Source of the DNA: Platerodrilus igneus
Lineage: Eukaryota; Arthropoda; Insecta; Coleoptera; Lycidae
Length of the DNA: 64,000 bases
Direction: 5' to 3'
NCBI GenBank assembly: GCA_036346225.1
Contig: JARFIW010000453.1
Location: 7,874,001-7,938,000, forward strand
Numbering within the stretch: position 1 is the first letter of the stretch; each line of letters begins with the position of its first letter. Of the stretch, positions 12,801 to 22,998 are shown piece after piece. The notes below the pieces were generated by a model that did not search any database, was not told where the DNA came from, and worked only from the letters and a program-made list of their open reading frames with translations. Both the position numbers and the translations under genes were made by a program.

Positions 12801-13600
12801 TCATCTTCTTACCTCTATTTTATTTAACTCTCCCCTTTTTCTCAAATTGAAAAATATACGTTTGTTCCGGATAGAGAAGTGAGTATTTCCCCAATAATGC
12901 TCTATAAACAAACTTTTGAATTCATCGTACGTATTGTATTTCTTTCTCACAATAAAGTGACACTTCTCTGCACAACCCCCTAATGCCACACTAGCAATCT
13001 GCATCTTAACCCTCTCCGGTTCACTGGCTGCTATCTCGTCCAGCTTGCTCAAATACTCCACAGGCTGCTCATGCTTGCTGTCCTCAAACCTTAGCAACGA
13101 GTCTTTCCCTAGCCTCTACTGGCACCTTGTATCACAAACAACTATTTCCAATTTGCTAAGCTGTTCTCGAATTTCTCTGTAATTCCATTCAGGTCTAGAC
13201 AATCATTCATAGGCTTTGAGATCCCTAGGACAGTTGTATTCCTCCTCAGCTCGTAGGTCGCATTCTCATTCATTCGCAGTTTCTTTAATATTACATTTAT
13301 CGAATAAATGTCTCACTTTTGGATCCAAACTATTTCTCCTAAGTTCTGCAAATTCTCCGTCTGTCTACGATGAACCTTGCACAACACTTCTCTTAATTCT
13401 GTCAAATCAGTATTATTTCCTTTTGGACACTATCCTCTACTTCCTTCCAAACCTCATTCTTAATTCAACACAAGCGGTCCTGCATCGACACCTTAATGCC
13501 TTGTACGGAGGGTTAGTATTATATTGGCGACGAATCTTGTTAGCTTTCATCTGTAAAAACATGTTAAGGCTTTCCAATTTCAGATCGGCACATTGATATG
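12801..13600 (-). pseudogene. Gag amino-terminal half of decayed Ty3/Gypsy-type element
   Basis: The clearest piece (12801-13097) contains LRFEDSKHEQPVEYLSKLDE and later YDEFKSLFIEHYWG. These resemble the capsid-core pattern of insect Gypsy Gag, in which a P..Y...L..... segment is followed by EFK..FL..YW. Its upstream continuation (13100-13600) lies in other frames, includes coiled-coil-like heptads, and has stops and shifts. It shares the EFK-LF---YWG pattern with the Gag of the better-preserved element at 36.8-41.4 kb, so both are Gag of related Gypsy lineages. The plus-strand ORF over this region (13216-13596) is its antisense shadow. Confidence 0.55.
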
Positions 13601-13984
13601 AACACAGAACACAAGCCAAGACATAAAGAAAAAGTACTAAATAGAGTATAGAGGAATTGCAATAACTCAGAAACGATTGAGAGTGGGCACTGCAAGTGGT
13701 TCTGCACTTAAAGATAAATACAAATACGCATGACTTGCTTAAAGAAGTATGTTCAATGTTTGTTCCAGTTTCGGCTTATCTATTTTGCAGCAGAAAACAA
13801 AAGAATAGTGTCGTTTTGTCTAAGTAAAAAATTAAAAAGCTGGTTTGAACCTATTAATTTGTCAGTTATGAATATTTATGTTTTACCATTGTAACCCATT
13901 GCATATCAAGAGTGTAGTTATTAGTGTATTTAAGATTAACAGTTTAGATTCTTCAGCAAGCATACACCTTGTATATTAAGAATT

Positions 13985-15384
13985 TTAGACGTATTAATGC
14001 TAGACAGGAAGGGCTTACAAGGCAGTTAAAAAGTTTTTCGGGGAAGATAGGAAAAAATATAATGGTGTTAAAGATGAGAATAATGAGCTTCAAATAAATA
14101 AAGTTGAGGTATCAGATAGATGGAAAAGATATTTAGAAGATTTATATAAGGGGGACGATATGGATGAGTTAGAGAACGACCAAGAAGAGAATGTAGAAAT
14201 AGGGTTCTCAACATTAAGAGAAGAATTTGATAGAGCTGTTAGGGATTTTAAGCTAAATAAAGCGCAGGGGGTAGATGTAGTACCTGCAGAATTAATATAA
14301 TATGCAAGGCAGAAAATTTTAGAATTATTATATGAACTAGTAAAAGTAATATATGACACAGGTGAGGTCCCAATAGATTTCGAAAAAAATACTATTATCA
14401 CAATCCCAAAAAAATTAGGAGCTGATAGTTGTGAGAATTTTAGAACGGTTAGTTTAACTTCTCACGCTTCCAAAATAATAACAATAATAATTAAAAATAA
14501 AGTAGAAGCTTTGATAGAGAATTATTTAGGCGAAGACCAATATGGTTTTCGTAAAGACAGAGGGATTAGAGAACCGATACTAATGATTAGGGTAATTATC
14601 GAAAAAAGGTTACAAAGAAATAAAAACACTCATTTCGCCTTTGTAGATTTAGAAAATGCATTTGATAGGGTTAATTGGATTTTTATGTTCAAGGTTTTGC
14701 AAAAAATTGGAATCTCTCATAGGGATAGAAAAATTATTTACAGTCTATATAAAAACCAAAGCGCAGTAATTAGTTTTGATGAAATAGAAAAGGAAGCTAC
14801 GATTAAAAATGGTGTTAGACAGGGCTGTATACTATCTCCCTTCATTTTTAATGTTTATATTGAGGAAGCTTTGAACTTAGCTAGAGAGAGAAAAGAGATA
14901 GGTATTACTGTACAGGGACAGAAAATATACATGTTGCGTTTTGCAGATGATATAGCCATTATAGCAGAGTCTAGAAAAGAGTTAAAAGGGTTTTTAAATA
15001 TTTTAGATGAGATACTACATAGTAACTATAGTATGAGAATTAACTAAGGACAGACAAAGATAATTACAAGTGAGCTAAGTATAGTTCTAAACCAAAATTA
15101 AAAATAGGTAATACCGAGCTAGAGAAGGCATATGAATTTTGCTATATAGGTAGTAAAATTACAAAGGACGGACGTAGCAAAAGTGATATAGTAGCTAGAA
15201 TAGCTCAAACTAGAAAAATGTTTTTAAACATTAAAGACTAATAGCTAATAGTATTAGTTTAGATAATAGAAAAAGTTTCCCAAAGTCGTACGTATAGATC
15301 GTTCTATTATACGATAGTGAGTCTTGTACAATTAAAAGGGTAGATAAGAAAAAGATAGAAGCTTTTGAAATTTGGTGTTATAGG
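13985..15384 (+). pseudogene. LINE-1st copy: RT ORF (APE-type non-LTR retrotransposon), part 1
   Basis: Five-prime truncated non-LTR retrotransposon. The translation starts within the linker upstream of RT and runs through IPKKLGADSCENFRTVSLTS, DQYGFRKDRGIRE, FAFVDLENAFDRVNW, NGVRQGCILSPFIFNVYIEE and RFADDIAIIAES. These are RT blocks in the correct order, with the catalytic FADD retained. A stop interrupts near 14299. Frames shift after 15047, where GSKITKDGRSKSDI and IEAFEIWCYR of the RT carboxy domain can still be read. The longest open piece is 14511-15047. A 371-bp insert interrupts it exactly at 15385, and the ORF resumes at 15756. Its divergence from the LINEs at 17.6, 29.5 and 60.7 kb shows it is a separate subfamily. 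Confidence 0.85.
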
Positions 15385-15755
15385 TGTACGATATACCGCG
15401 CGTAAATAAATTAATATTATCACTTACTGTTTTATCTACTACCATGACATTACCATAGGTCATGATCCATTCCAAAGTGTTTATAGCGGACTGTATACTG
15501 AATGATTGATGATGTGCAATGCTTTGTTTCACACACGCACCATGAAAACACCGCGTACGCGCTTCCGTTGAATACGGGTGCACTTGCGACTTGACCAAAG
15601 TCTGAACACCACTCTCGTGACTGTCACTGTTCCATACCGCACCTTACGCTATATAGGGATCGAAGGATGCAGGTAGTGAAAATAAGGAATGTTGAAAAGT
15701 TAACTCTAAAAACTGCTTTAAAACGCTTTAACATAAGCTTTAAAACGCCTTACCA
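15385..15755. mobile_element. Solo LTR, 371 bp, with 5-bp target-site duplication
   Basis: It starts TGTACGATAT and ends CTTACCA, giving the TG...CA ends of an LTR. It is flanked by atagg at 15380-15384 and 15756-15760. Removing it with one copy of the duplication rejoins the LINE reading frame (CYRR / MLKISW). A TATA-like box (ctatatag, about 15649) suggests plus orientation. No internal coding region is present, so it is a solo LTR left by LTR-LTR recombination. The minus-strand ORF at 15332-15598 is an accident. Confidence 0.8.
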
Positions 15756-16095
15756 ATAGGAGAATGTTAAAGATTAGTTGGACAGATAGAGTAACAGACG
15801 AGAAAGTTTACAGAAGGATAGGTGAGGAACCCTGTATGTGGAAACAATTAAAGGTCAGGAGAGACAGAATGATAGGGTACTAGTTAAGATATGAAGGACT
15901 ATTTAGTAAGGTCTTAGATTATAGACTACCAAAAACAACACATTAGGCAGACCTAGACAAAGCAATATTAGTCAAATTATTAGAGATTTAGGTTGTGAGG
16001 GGTATGTAGACCTTCTTAGAGTAGCTCAGAATTGAAAAGGATTTAGAACTGCGTCAAACCGACCTTAAGTAAGTTCGAAAACAACACAAAAAATA
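15756..16095 (+). pseudogene. LINE-1st copy: RT carboxy end and 3' end, part 2
   Basis: Continues the RT carboxy domain after the solo LTR: MLKISWTDRVTDEKVYRRIG, then MWKQLKVRRDRMIGY and a GRPRQS-type basic motif in a shifted frame. A short 3' end (GCGTCAAACCGACCTTAAG) and an A-rich tail with aaataaataaataaataaa follow. The basic GRPR segment near the end is typical of APE-type LINE ORF2 carboxy termini. Confidence 0.75.
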
Positions 16096-16124
16096 AATAA
16101 ATAAATAAAAATGAGTTAACTAAA

Positions 16125-16305
16125 TGTCACCATGATATAACTCACAATTAGTTAGCGGTCTGGCAAGTCGATAGCGATTCGTTGCTTATACCTTACCATA
16201 ACATATAATTTAATAAAAGTCACCATGACGTAACTCACAATTAGTTAGCGGTATGGCATGTTGGCAGCAATTCGTTGCTTAAGCCTAGCCATAACGTATA
16301 ATTTA
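16125..16305. repeat. 94-bp tandem duplication
   Basis: gtcaccatgatataactcac starts at 16125 and gtcaccatgacgtaactcac at 16219, with matching sequence through to cataacatataattta / cataacgtataattta. It directly follows the LINE tail. Confidence 0.85.
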
Positions 16306-16409
16306 ACACTTTTCCGTTTTTGGAGGGGATAACCAGGTAATATTTCATTTTCTTATAAATGGGAAGCATGTAAACATGTTGGAGTTCTTTAACAACTATG
16401 AGATTGCTA

Positions 16410-16608
16410 ATACCTATGTAGAGCTAAGTAAACAGGAAAAATGGAAGTGTATAGAAAGACCTAGATTAAGCTATATTTTCAAATTATTAGAAATTTAAGT
16501 TGTGAATGATATGTAGAACTCATTAGATTCGCACAGAGTAGAAAAGAAGTTACAGCTGCGTCAAAACGATCTTAAATAAGGTCTATAACAAAATGATGAT
16601 GATGATAA
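16410..16608 (+). mobile_element. Short LINE 3'-end fragment with (ATG)n tail
   Basis: The sequence matches the 3' end of the 13.9-16.1 kb LINE: agctgcgtcaaaacgatctt and the preceding TTGTGA.TGATATGTAGA block. It ends in atgatgatgatgataatg. It is 5'-truncated and non-coding. Confidence 0.7.
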
Positions 16609-16609
16609 T

Positions 16610-17645
16610 GTTAGCAAACTGTGATATTTCAAATTTCTTTTCTTAAAACAAAAATGTGACTCAAATAATTGCATCGAATGAAGAAATGGTATTTACAATA
16701 GGTTTTGGAAAGTAGTAATAATATATTCATAAAATACGTTCAGGAACAGTTTGCTCTAAATATATATTTAAACGTGAGAAAAGCATATGAAAAAGTATAC
16801 CGAAAGGCATACGTCTATACGTTTTTAGAGATAAGATTATGTTGATTGTTTTATTTAGAAAGGAAGTGAGGCGTCATATGATAAATATTAAAACCACACA
16901 TAATGACAACATGCCTATGGCTTGGTTCTGAACACGTGCATTTATATTATAGAATTTTTCGAATTGTACGAACAAAATCTGTTATTGCTTGTTATAAATC
17001 TTAACTGCAAATTTTTCAGTGTCATGTTTGTTAATTTTTATAAATTCGAGGATGCGAATCGTTCCAATTAGATTATTTTAGTAAAGTTTGTATTTTTTTT
17101 TCAAGTCTGTCAACTTGATAAATGCAGAGAGTTACTTCCTTTTCGACTCGTGTACCTTAATAGAGCTTGTGAGCGTTTAATTATTTATAAGGGATTAGGA
17201 TATACACACGGACTTTTATTGAACACTGGATATTTTTGAAGCTGGCTTTTCAACAGATTTGTATTACGAAGATATTCTGCGACAAATCATCAAAGGTATG
17301 GCATTATACATAACAAAACTCTTGATCGTCAACTTCAGGTTGGTAGTGTATAATGTATGAGGTTCTTTTTTGTTATTTTATATATTACTACAAAAATGCT
17401 TTGTTTAAGAAAGTACTATTTCCAGAAATAACTATCTAACTCATCATTTGTTTGTCTTTTTTTAAAATTTTAGTCAACTAAATAAAAATATTGTAACGTT
17501 TCATTATAATTCTATACTAAGATCTACATCTAAGATGATATAATATTTTTCAAAGCGTAGTAGTAGTAAGTGCAAAATGATTCATTATAGTTTGTATCGT
17601 TAGCAAAACTGGCATTTAATCATAACGTTAAATAGTATTCTTATT
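16610..17645. other. AT-rich DNA, no gene seen
   Basis: No feature was recognised. A short run rich in T lies near 17090-17105. Confidence 0.5.
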
Positions 17646-17654
17646 ATTTTGTAA

Positions 17655-18720
17655 AGTGGACAGTGGCTCCTTCGGTACTTAGATTGGCAGAAACTATAGG
17701 TGTCTAAGACACGCTATCATGATGTGAAAGGCAACGGGAAACCACCACATTATCTTCCAAGTACACAGTGTAACTAAATTATAATAAAATGATGTCATTT
17801 TCTGGCGTAAAAGATTCCGAACTTAAAATAGTTCCCCATTCGGATCTCCGGGAGGGGTTATAGGGATAGACCAATAGTACATAGCTTATACAAAGAGAAA
17901 GCAGCAGTAATAGAATTAGAGCAGGAACGTAGGGTAGTAAACATTAGGAAAGGGGCGAGACAGGGATGTGCCCTATCCCCATTGATTTTTAACTTGTACA
18001 TTGAAGGGGCAAATGCAAGAAGGCATTTGGAATTACTATGCAGGGACAAAAAATTGATATGCTTAGATTTGCAGATGATATAGCGGTATTAGCATCTAGC
18101 AAGGAAGAGCTAGAAGCTACTCTTAATAAAATGGAAACGGTTCTAACAGAGAGATACGGTATGAAAATTAACAAAACTAAAACTAAAGTGCTAGTATGCA
18201 AAGGAGGAAAAATAAATCAAAAACAAGAATACAAATATGTAACACGAACTTACAAGAGGTTAAGGATTTCTGCTACCTAGGAAGCCAAATAACGCAAGAT
18301 GGGAAAAGTGCAAAAGATATAAAACAAAGATTAGCACAAGGTTGTGCTACATTAAACAAGAAAACGCAACTACTGTGTTCAAAGACAACAAACATAGAAA
18401 CAACGAAAAGATTGCTTAAAACATATGTGTGGAGTACAGCACTGTACGGCTGTGAAGCCTGGACAGTAGGAAAAGCAGACAAGAAAAAGGTCGAAGCTTT
18501 TGAAATGTGGTGCTACAGACGTATGATGAACATATCATGGGCAGACAAAATTAAGATCGAAGAGGTACTAAAAATGGTAGGGGAAGAAAGAAATATGTGG
18601 AAAACGATAAAAAAATAGAAGAGATAGGTTAATAGGCCACATACTACGGCATGAGGGAATACTGCACACAGATAGTAAAAGATGTAGGCTGTAGGAATTT
18701 TAGGGAAATGTGTAGGCTAG
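17655..18720 (+). pseudogene. LINE-2nd copy: 5' UTR fused to the RT domain by internal deletion
   Basis: 17655-17840 matches the 5' UTR of the LINE at 60.7 kb (CTTCGGTACTTAGATTGGCAGA, GGAAACCACCACATTA, GTAAAAGATTCCG). At about 17855 the sequence jumps to the RT region that in the fuller copy lies about 1.9 kb further on. The endonuclease and first RT blocks are therefore missing. The RT fragment keeps GARQGCALSPLIFNLYIEG, an intact FADD box (18065-18080), and the carboxy-domain motifs LYGCEAWTVGKADKKKVEAF and EMWCYRRMMNISW. Frameshifts occur near 18050, 18240 and 18618. It encodes no working protein but still contains both element ends. Confidence 0.85.
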
Positions 18721-19355
18721 CTTAGAATAGAAATTAATGGAGGTAAGTATCCAACCAATCCCAAGATGGATAAATTAATGACGAAAAAGTAACTGTACTT
18801 AAACATGATGATTGTTATAAGCAACTACAAGTATTGGTTGGGCAATATTCTGAATAATGTGAATTGTGTGAAAGGATTTACTGGAAAACTATTCATTCGG
18901 CAATGTCCAAGTGTTGGTGGTACTTGGCAGCCACTGGCTGCTTAACCCCCTTCACTGAATCTCGGTGAATAGGGCACAAAATTAGAAAACAATAGAAGGG
19001 GAATCAAGCTGTATACAGGCTATGTGAGAATTTCAGGGAACTGTGTAGGCTAGCTCAGAATATAAATAAGTGCAGGTACGTGTCCATCCAGTTTTGAGGC
19101 GAAAAACCTAATGACGAAAAAGTCAGCGCATATAAATCTGATGATTATTATAAACAACTACATGTGTTGGTTGTGAAATATCTGCAACTAAAGTTGGCTG
19201 TGCAAAAAGATAAATTGGAAAAAATATTAAATCGGTAAATGTTCAGGTGCTGGGGGAACTTGCCAGTCACAGGCTGCTTTTCCCCCTTTACAACTACTGA
19301 ATGTCGGAGAAATAGGATATATAATTGTAAACTATAGAAGGGGCCGATCTGCATC
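18720..19355 (+). repeat. Two tandem copies of the LINE 3'-UTR unit
   Basis: Two copies of about 330 bp, from about 18690 and 19020. Each begins with GTAGGCTAGCTCAGAATA-type sequence. Each then passes through CCAACCA.TTC.AAGA, an ACCTAATGACGAAAAAGT block and GATGATTATTATAA, and ends in a hairpin followed by AGAAGGGGAA and GATCTGCAT. The hairpins are at 18916-18950 and 19252-19286. The same doubled arrangement occurs at 31.85-32.5 kb. Confidence 0.8.
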
Positions 19356-19835
19356 TAACAAGAAAAAACAACGCCTATGATGAAAGACAACAAACATAGA
19401 AACAAGAAGAAAATTGTTGAAAGCATATGTTTGGAGCACAGCACAGTATACCTATGAAATACGTGCACTAGGAAAAGCAGGCAGAAAACCGGTAGCAGCC
19501 TTTTGGAATGCTATGCCTCAGATGTATGATGATGATAGCATAGACAGACTAAGTTAATAACAATTAGGTTATAGAAATAGTATGGGAACAACGATATCTG
19601 TTGGAAAAAATAGGACAAATAGAAGGGCAGAATACGTTCTAAGGCATTTCTGGGGAATAGCATGGGATATATTACAAGCAGAGATAGGAAAAAGGAGGTA
19701 GATGTAGATCTAGATTAGATAGTGATAGATGCAGACTGTGCAAATTTCAGGGAAATATGTAGGGTAGTTCAGAATAGCAAACAATGATGGTATGCGTCTA
19801 ACCAGTTCCAGGACTGAAGAGCTAATGATGATGAA
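19356..19835 (+). pseudogene. Second LINE ORF2 carboxy end and 3' tail
   Basis: After the doubled 3' UTR, the ORF2 carboxy domain appears again, heavily mutated (KTTNIETRRKLLKAYVWSTA read across frames). The LINE end follows, with GACTGTGCAAATTTCAGGGAAAT, CGTCTAACCAGTTCCAGGACT and the terminal GCTAATGATGATGA. The tail matches that of the copy at 57.48-57.89 kb, which defines the true 3' terminus of this family. Confidence 0.7.
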
Positions 19836-21280
19836 GGACTTATGATCTGTAGGTGAATAAGTATGCTGTAAAATTTGTTAAGGTAAATAGGTTATTATAT
19901 TTCCTATTGTGAAAACAAGCACAAAGTTATTCCAATTGACTCTTGTTCATTTAAGCTTTTGTGTTGGACGGTATCTTAAATAATAGGTTTGTTTCTAAAT
20001 AGTTTGGCACAATAATTATCTACTTAAATTAATATAAGGCAACTATTTGGTTCTACCAAAACGTAAATCTAATAAAAAGGCATTGAAAGCAGAATATGGA
20101 CGCCGTAGCTAATGTTTAACTCAAAATCAATGAGATAAATTTTCTGCCTCCGCTATATTTTAACAGTTGAAGTGCTTATTGAAATATTCCAGTAGTTTCT
20201 GACAATTGGATGGAATAATGTATTTAAATGTTCCCGGGTATACGCCACAATCTCACTATTATAGTTCGCAATATATCAGTTTTCTGTCAGAACGTAAATT
20301 ACATACTAGTGGAAACTCAAGAACAATCTTTCAGAAGAATTCTACGCGAAACCTGTTAAAGTATACGAAAATTCCCTCAAGCTTTTGTAAGTGCAACTCA
20401 TCGAGTAATAAAACAACCTAGAAATGAACTGGCGATGGCAGGTTACAATATTGATATCCTCATTATGGCCGAGTTTATCACAAACAGAATGCCCAAAACG
20501 GTTTGCGGAAACCCTAAAGATATTTAATTATCACTTTCCCTGTAACGGCGTCTTTGTGGTGTATCCTTTGTCCACTTCCGCTGCAGAGACCCTTTTATTG
20601 TACAGATACAATGAGCAACTTGTAGATAATAGAAATGCTTGTTGGATAACAATTAAGTTGTATAAGAGACATTGCAGAAGTTTAGTGCTGCTGTCTTGGA
20701 GTCTAAGGTATTATAAGCAGAAAGGAATGTAGCGTTCGATTGGGGTGCTTCTATTAAAATTTCAGCAGGATACTTTCGAATGAACCCAACAGAATTCTGT
20801 ACTGAATTAAATTGCTTAATATTCAAACCAGTACATTTGAACTAGTGATCCAACAAAATTTGTTTTCACCATAAGACTAGTGCACACAATGTAACCGATG
20901 TAAATTCTACTCACAATTTCTAAGCAAACGCATCACCTGAAAAAGTAGATACAGACATCTAAAGCTTACGATATTTCTCCAACCCTTAAAGTGATATCCG
21001 ATACAATGCAATTGTCTTACAAAACAACATGTTGTAGCCTAAACCAAAACGTATTGCAATTAACGAAAATATACTTTTTAAAATTTTAAAATTGTGTCTT
21101 TAGAGATTGTAGCTCAGAAAGCATTTTGTAATATTTGAAGATAGCTGCTGTTATTGAAAATTAAGTTTGCCCATTAGAAGTGAGTATGGTACATAGTTAG
21201 CTAGATAAGTGCAATTACAACTATTTCTAATACTACTGATAACGACAGTAGTGTATTTATGGTGTAATCAGACCCACATT
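19836..21280. other. AT-rich DNA, no gene seen
   Basis: The ORFs at 20206-20421 and 20424-20732 have no recognisable domain, and I do not support them as genes. Confidence 0.5.
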
Positions 21281-21449
21281 TCCCCCAGCATCCACATTTC
21301 CCCCCAGCATCTGGACCAAATTTACATGTAAAATCGCACTATAAAGTCTTATTTTTTAAGAATCTCCTCCTGGCTCCTCCTTGCTCTCCTCCTTGCTCGG
21401 ACACCCCCACAACCATTTTGATTACATCACACCCGCATTCTTTCCACCC

Positions 21450-22035
21450 GCGAGATAAATCTTTCTCCACATTTCCACCCACGAGATAAACCTATCTTGT
21501 TTGGTATCAATTAATATTAGAATTTTCTCAGCTACCCGAATCTCTAGGATTTTTTTAGATAGCATCATCCCCCAGGGAGCTACCCCAATTTTAAGATTTC
21601 TTACCTGTAGCGACTTTTGAGCGTTCTTATAAATTTTTTTATACATGCGTTACATTAAATTAGCTTAGAATTTTATGCACATCCCAAATCTGCAAACAGA
21701 TTTGAAATCGGACCACGCCCTGCAAAGTTACACATATACCCTCTGCGAGATAAATCTTTCTCCACATTTCCACCCACGAGATAAACCTACCTTGTTTGGT
21801 ATCAATCAATATTAGAATTTTCTCAGCTACCCGAATCTCTAGGATTTTTTTAGATAGCATCATCCCCAGAGAGCTACCCCCATTTTAAGATTTCTTACCT
21901 GTAGCGACTTTTGAGCGTTCTTATAAATTTTTTATACATGTAGCACATCTTGTTAGTCTAGAATTTTATGCACAATCCGAATCTCTAAATAGATTTAAAA
22001 TCGAACGACCCCTTACCATTTTACACACACCCTTT
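21450..22035. repeat. 295-bp direct tandem duplication
   Basis: gcgagataaatctttctccac starts at 21450 and again at 21745. The two units (21450-21744 and 21745-about 22035) can be aligned over their full length with modest divergence. On the minus strand each keeps an open frame beginning MMLSKKILEIRVAEKIL. I do not recognise this as a protein family. It lies just past the 3' end of the zinc-finger ORF and may belong to the same element. Confidence 0.85.
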
Positions 22036-22191
22036 AAATTATAAATTTCCTGCGGCTCATACATAAAAGAAAATCTAAAACAATTCTTAAAACTTTTTTA
22101 TTACAGACAATTTTTACTAATACAGTTTAAATTTTGTAAACCACATTTCTAAATACATATTTACAATTTTTTATTTTTAACCTAGAACTTC

Positions 22192-22998
22192 TCATATCGG
22201 ATTATACTTATTAATATTTATTTCTAAATAGAGCACCTTTTCCAAAGACCAACCGGACCCGCATGTTTCAAATTCCTCTGATTTTGTTCTTATGGTTTCG
22301 CTTAAGACCTCGTACATATTTTCCAGATTACTAGAAGACGTTATAACCACATTTTTGGTGTTAAAGGATTTCACATCGGTAGTCTCTTCCCCCATTTTGG
22401 TGTAAACGCCGTAGAGTTCGCAGTAGACTTTTATTGCTGTATGTTGTATTCTTTTTTCATTTATTAATCGAATAAATCGCTCTTTCTGCTTCCAAAGAAA
22501 CTCGGGCACTCCATCGTTGATACTGGCGTTCTTTATGCGATAGCTAGCCATACGGTTGTTAAACGCTGTACTAACCATTTCTACACCATCGTCGTTAGTA
22601 GCGGTAACTGATGCATTTTTATGTCTGTTGCTTCTTAAGTGTGCAGCATAGGTAGTCTTTTCCATTTCGAAATCGCATACTTTACACATAATTCGTGGTT
22701 GTTTCGTACAAGTCCCTTTAACAGCTGGCGGGGCTGAACGTTTAAGGCTTAATGACATACCGTGCTGTTTTTCCTTGTGTCGCAGTAAGTTGTCCATTCT
22801 CGTAAAAGCGAAACCGCAAGACCCACAGTTTAAGTACTTTGCTGCGGGCGGATGTATAAGCTTAACCGTGGACGATGTTGCACCACGACATTTGTTCTGG
22901 TGCCGTTTGAGAGCATTTTTCCAGGTATAGGAAGCACCGCAAGAGTTGCACTTAAAAACGTTTGCAGATACCATTTTAGTACAAAACAAAATCCGCAC
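22192..22998 (-). pseudogene. Zinc-finger leader of a virus-like (Polinton/PolB-type) DNA polymerase protein, truncated
   Basis: 268 residues. Three zinc-finger-like units are visible: C17-C20-H33-C37, C58-C61-H74-H79 and C105-C108-H120-H126. An alpha/beta region follows, ending in GSGWSLEKVLYLEININKYN at about residues 246-265. From memory of the family, the GSGW.L..IL.L..N.NKYNP signature marks the region just before the polymerase in virus-like PolB proteins found in many insect genomes (Polinton/adintovirus-related elements). Here a stop falls two residues after NP, and no polymerase motifs follow in about 1 kb on this strand, so it is a truncated copy. The zinc fingers would bind DNA or RNA. 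M9 is an alternative start nearer the first finger. It could also be a cellular gene captured by such an element. Family assignment is inference from motif memory. Confidence 0.6.

Noticed and set aside
13216..13596. 126-residue plus-strand ORF
   Set aside because: It is antisense to the gag relic, which explains the open frame.
14090..14401. 103-residue minus-strand ORF
   Set aside because: It is the antisense shadow of the LINE ORF2 linker region.
20424..20732. 102-residue plus-strand ORF as a small secreted protein
   Set aside because: A hydrophobic start is present, but there is no cleavage motif, family or conserved neighbour. It fits chance.
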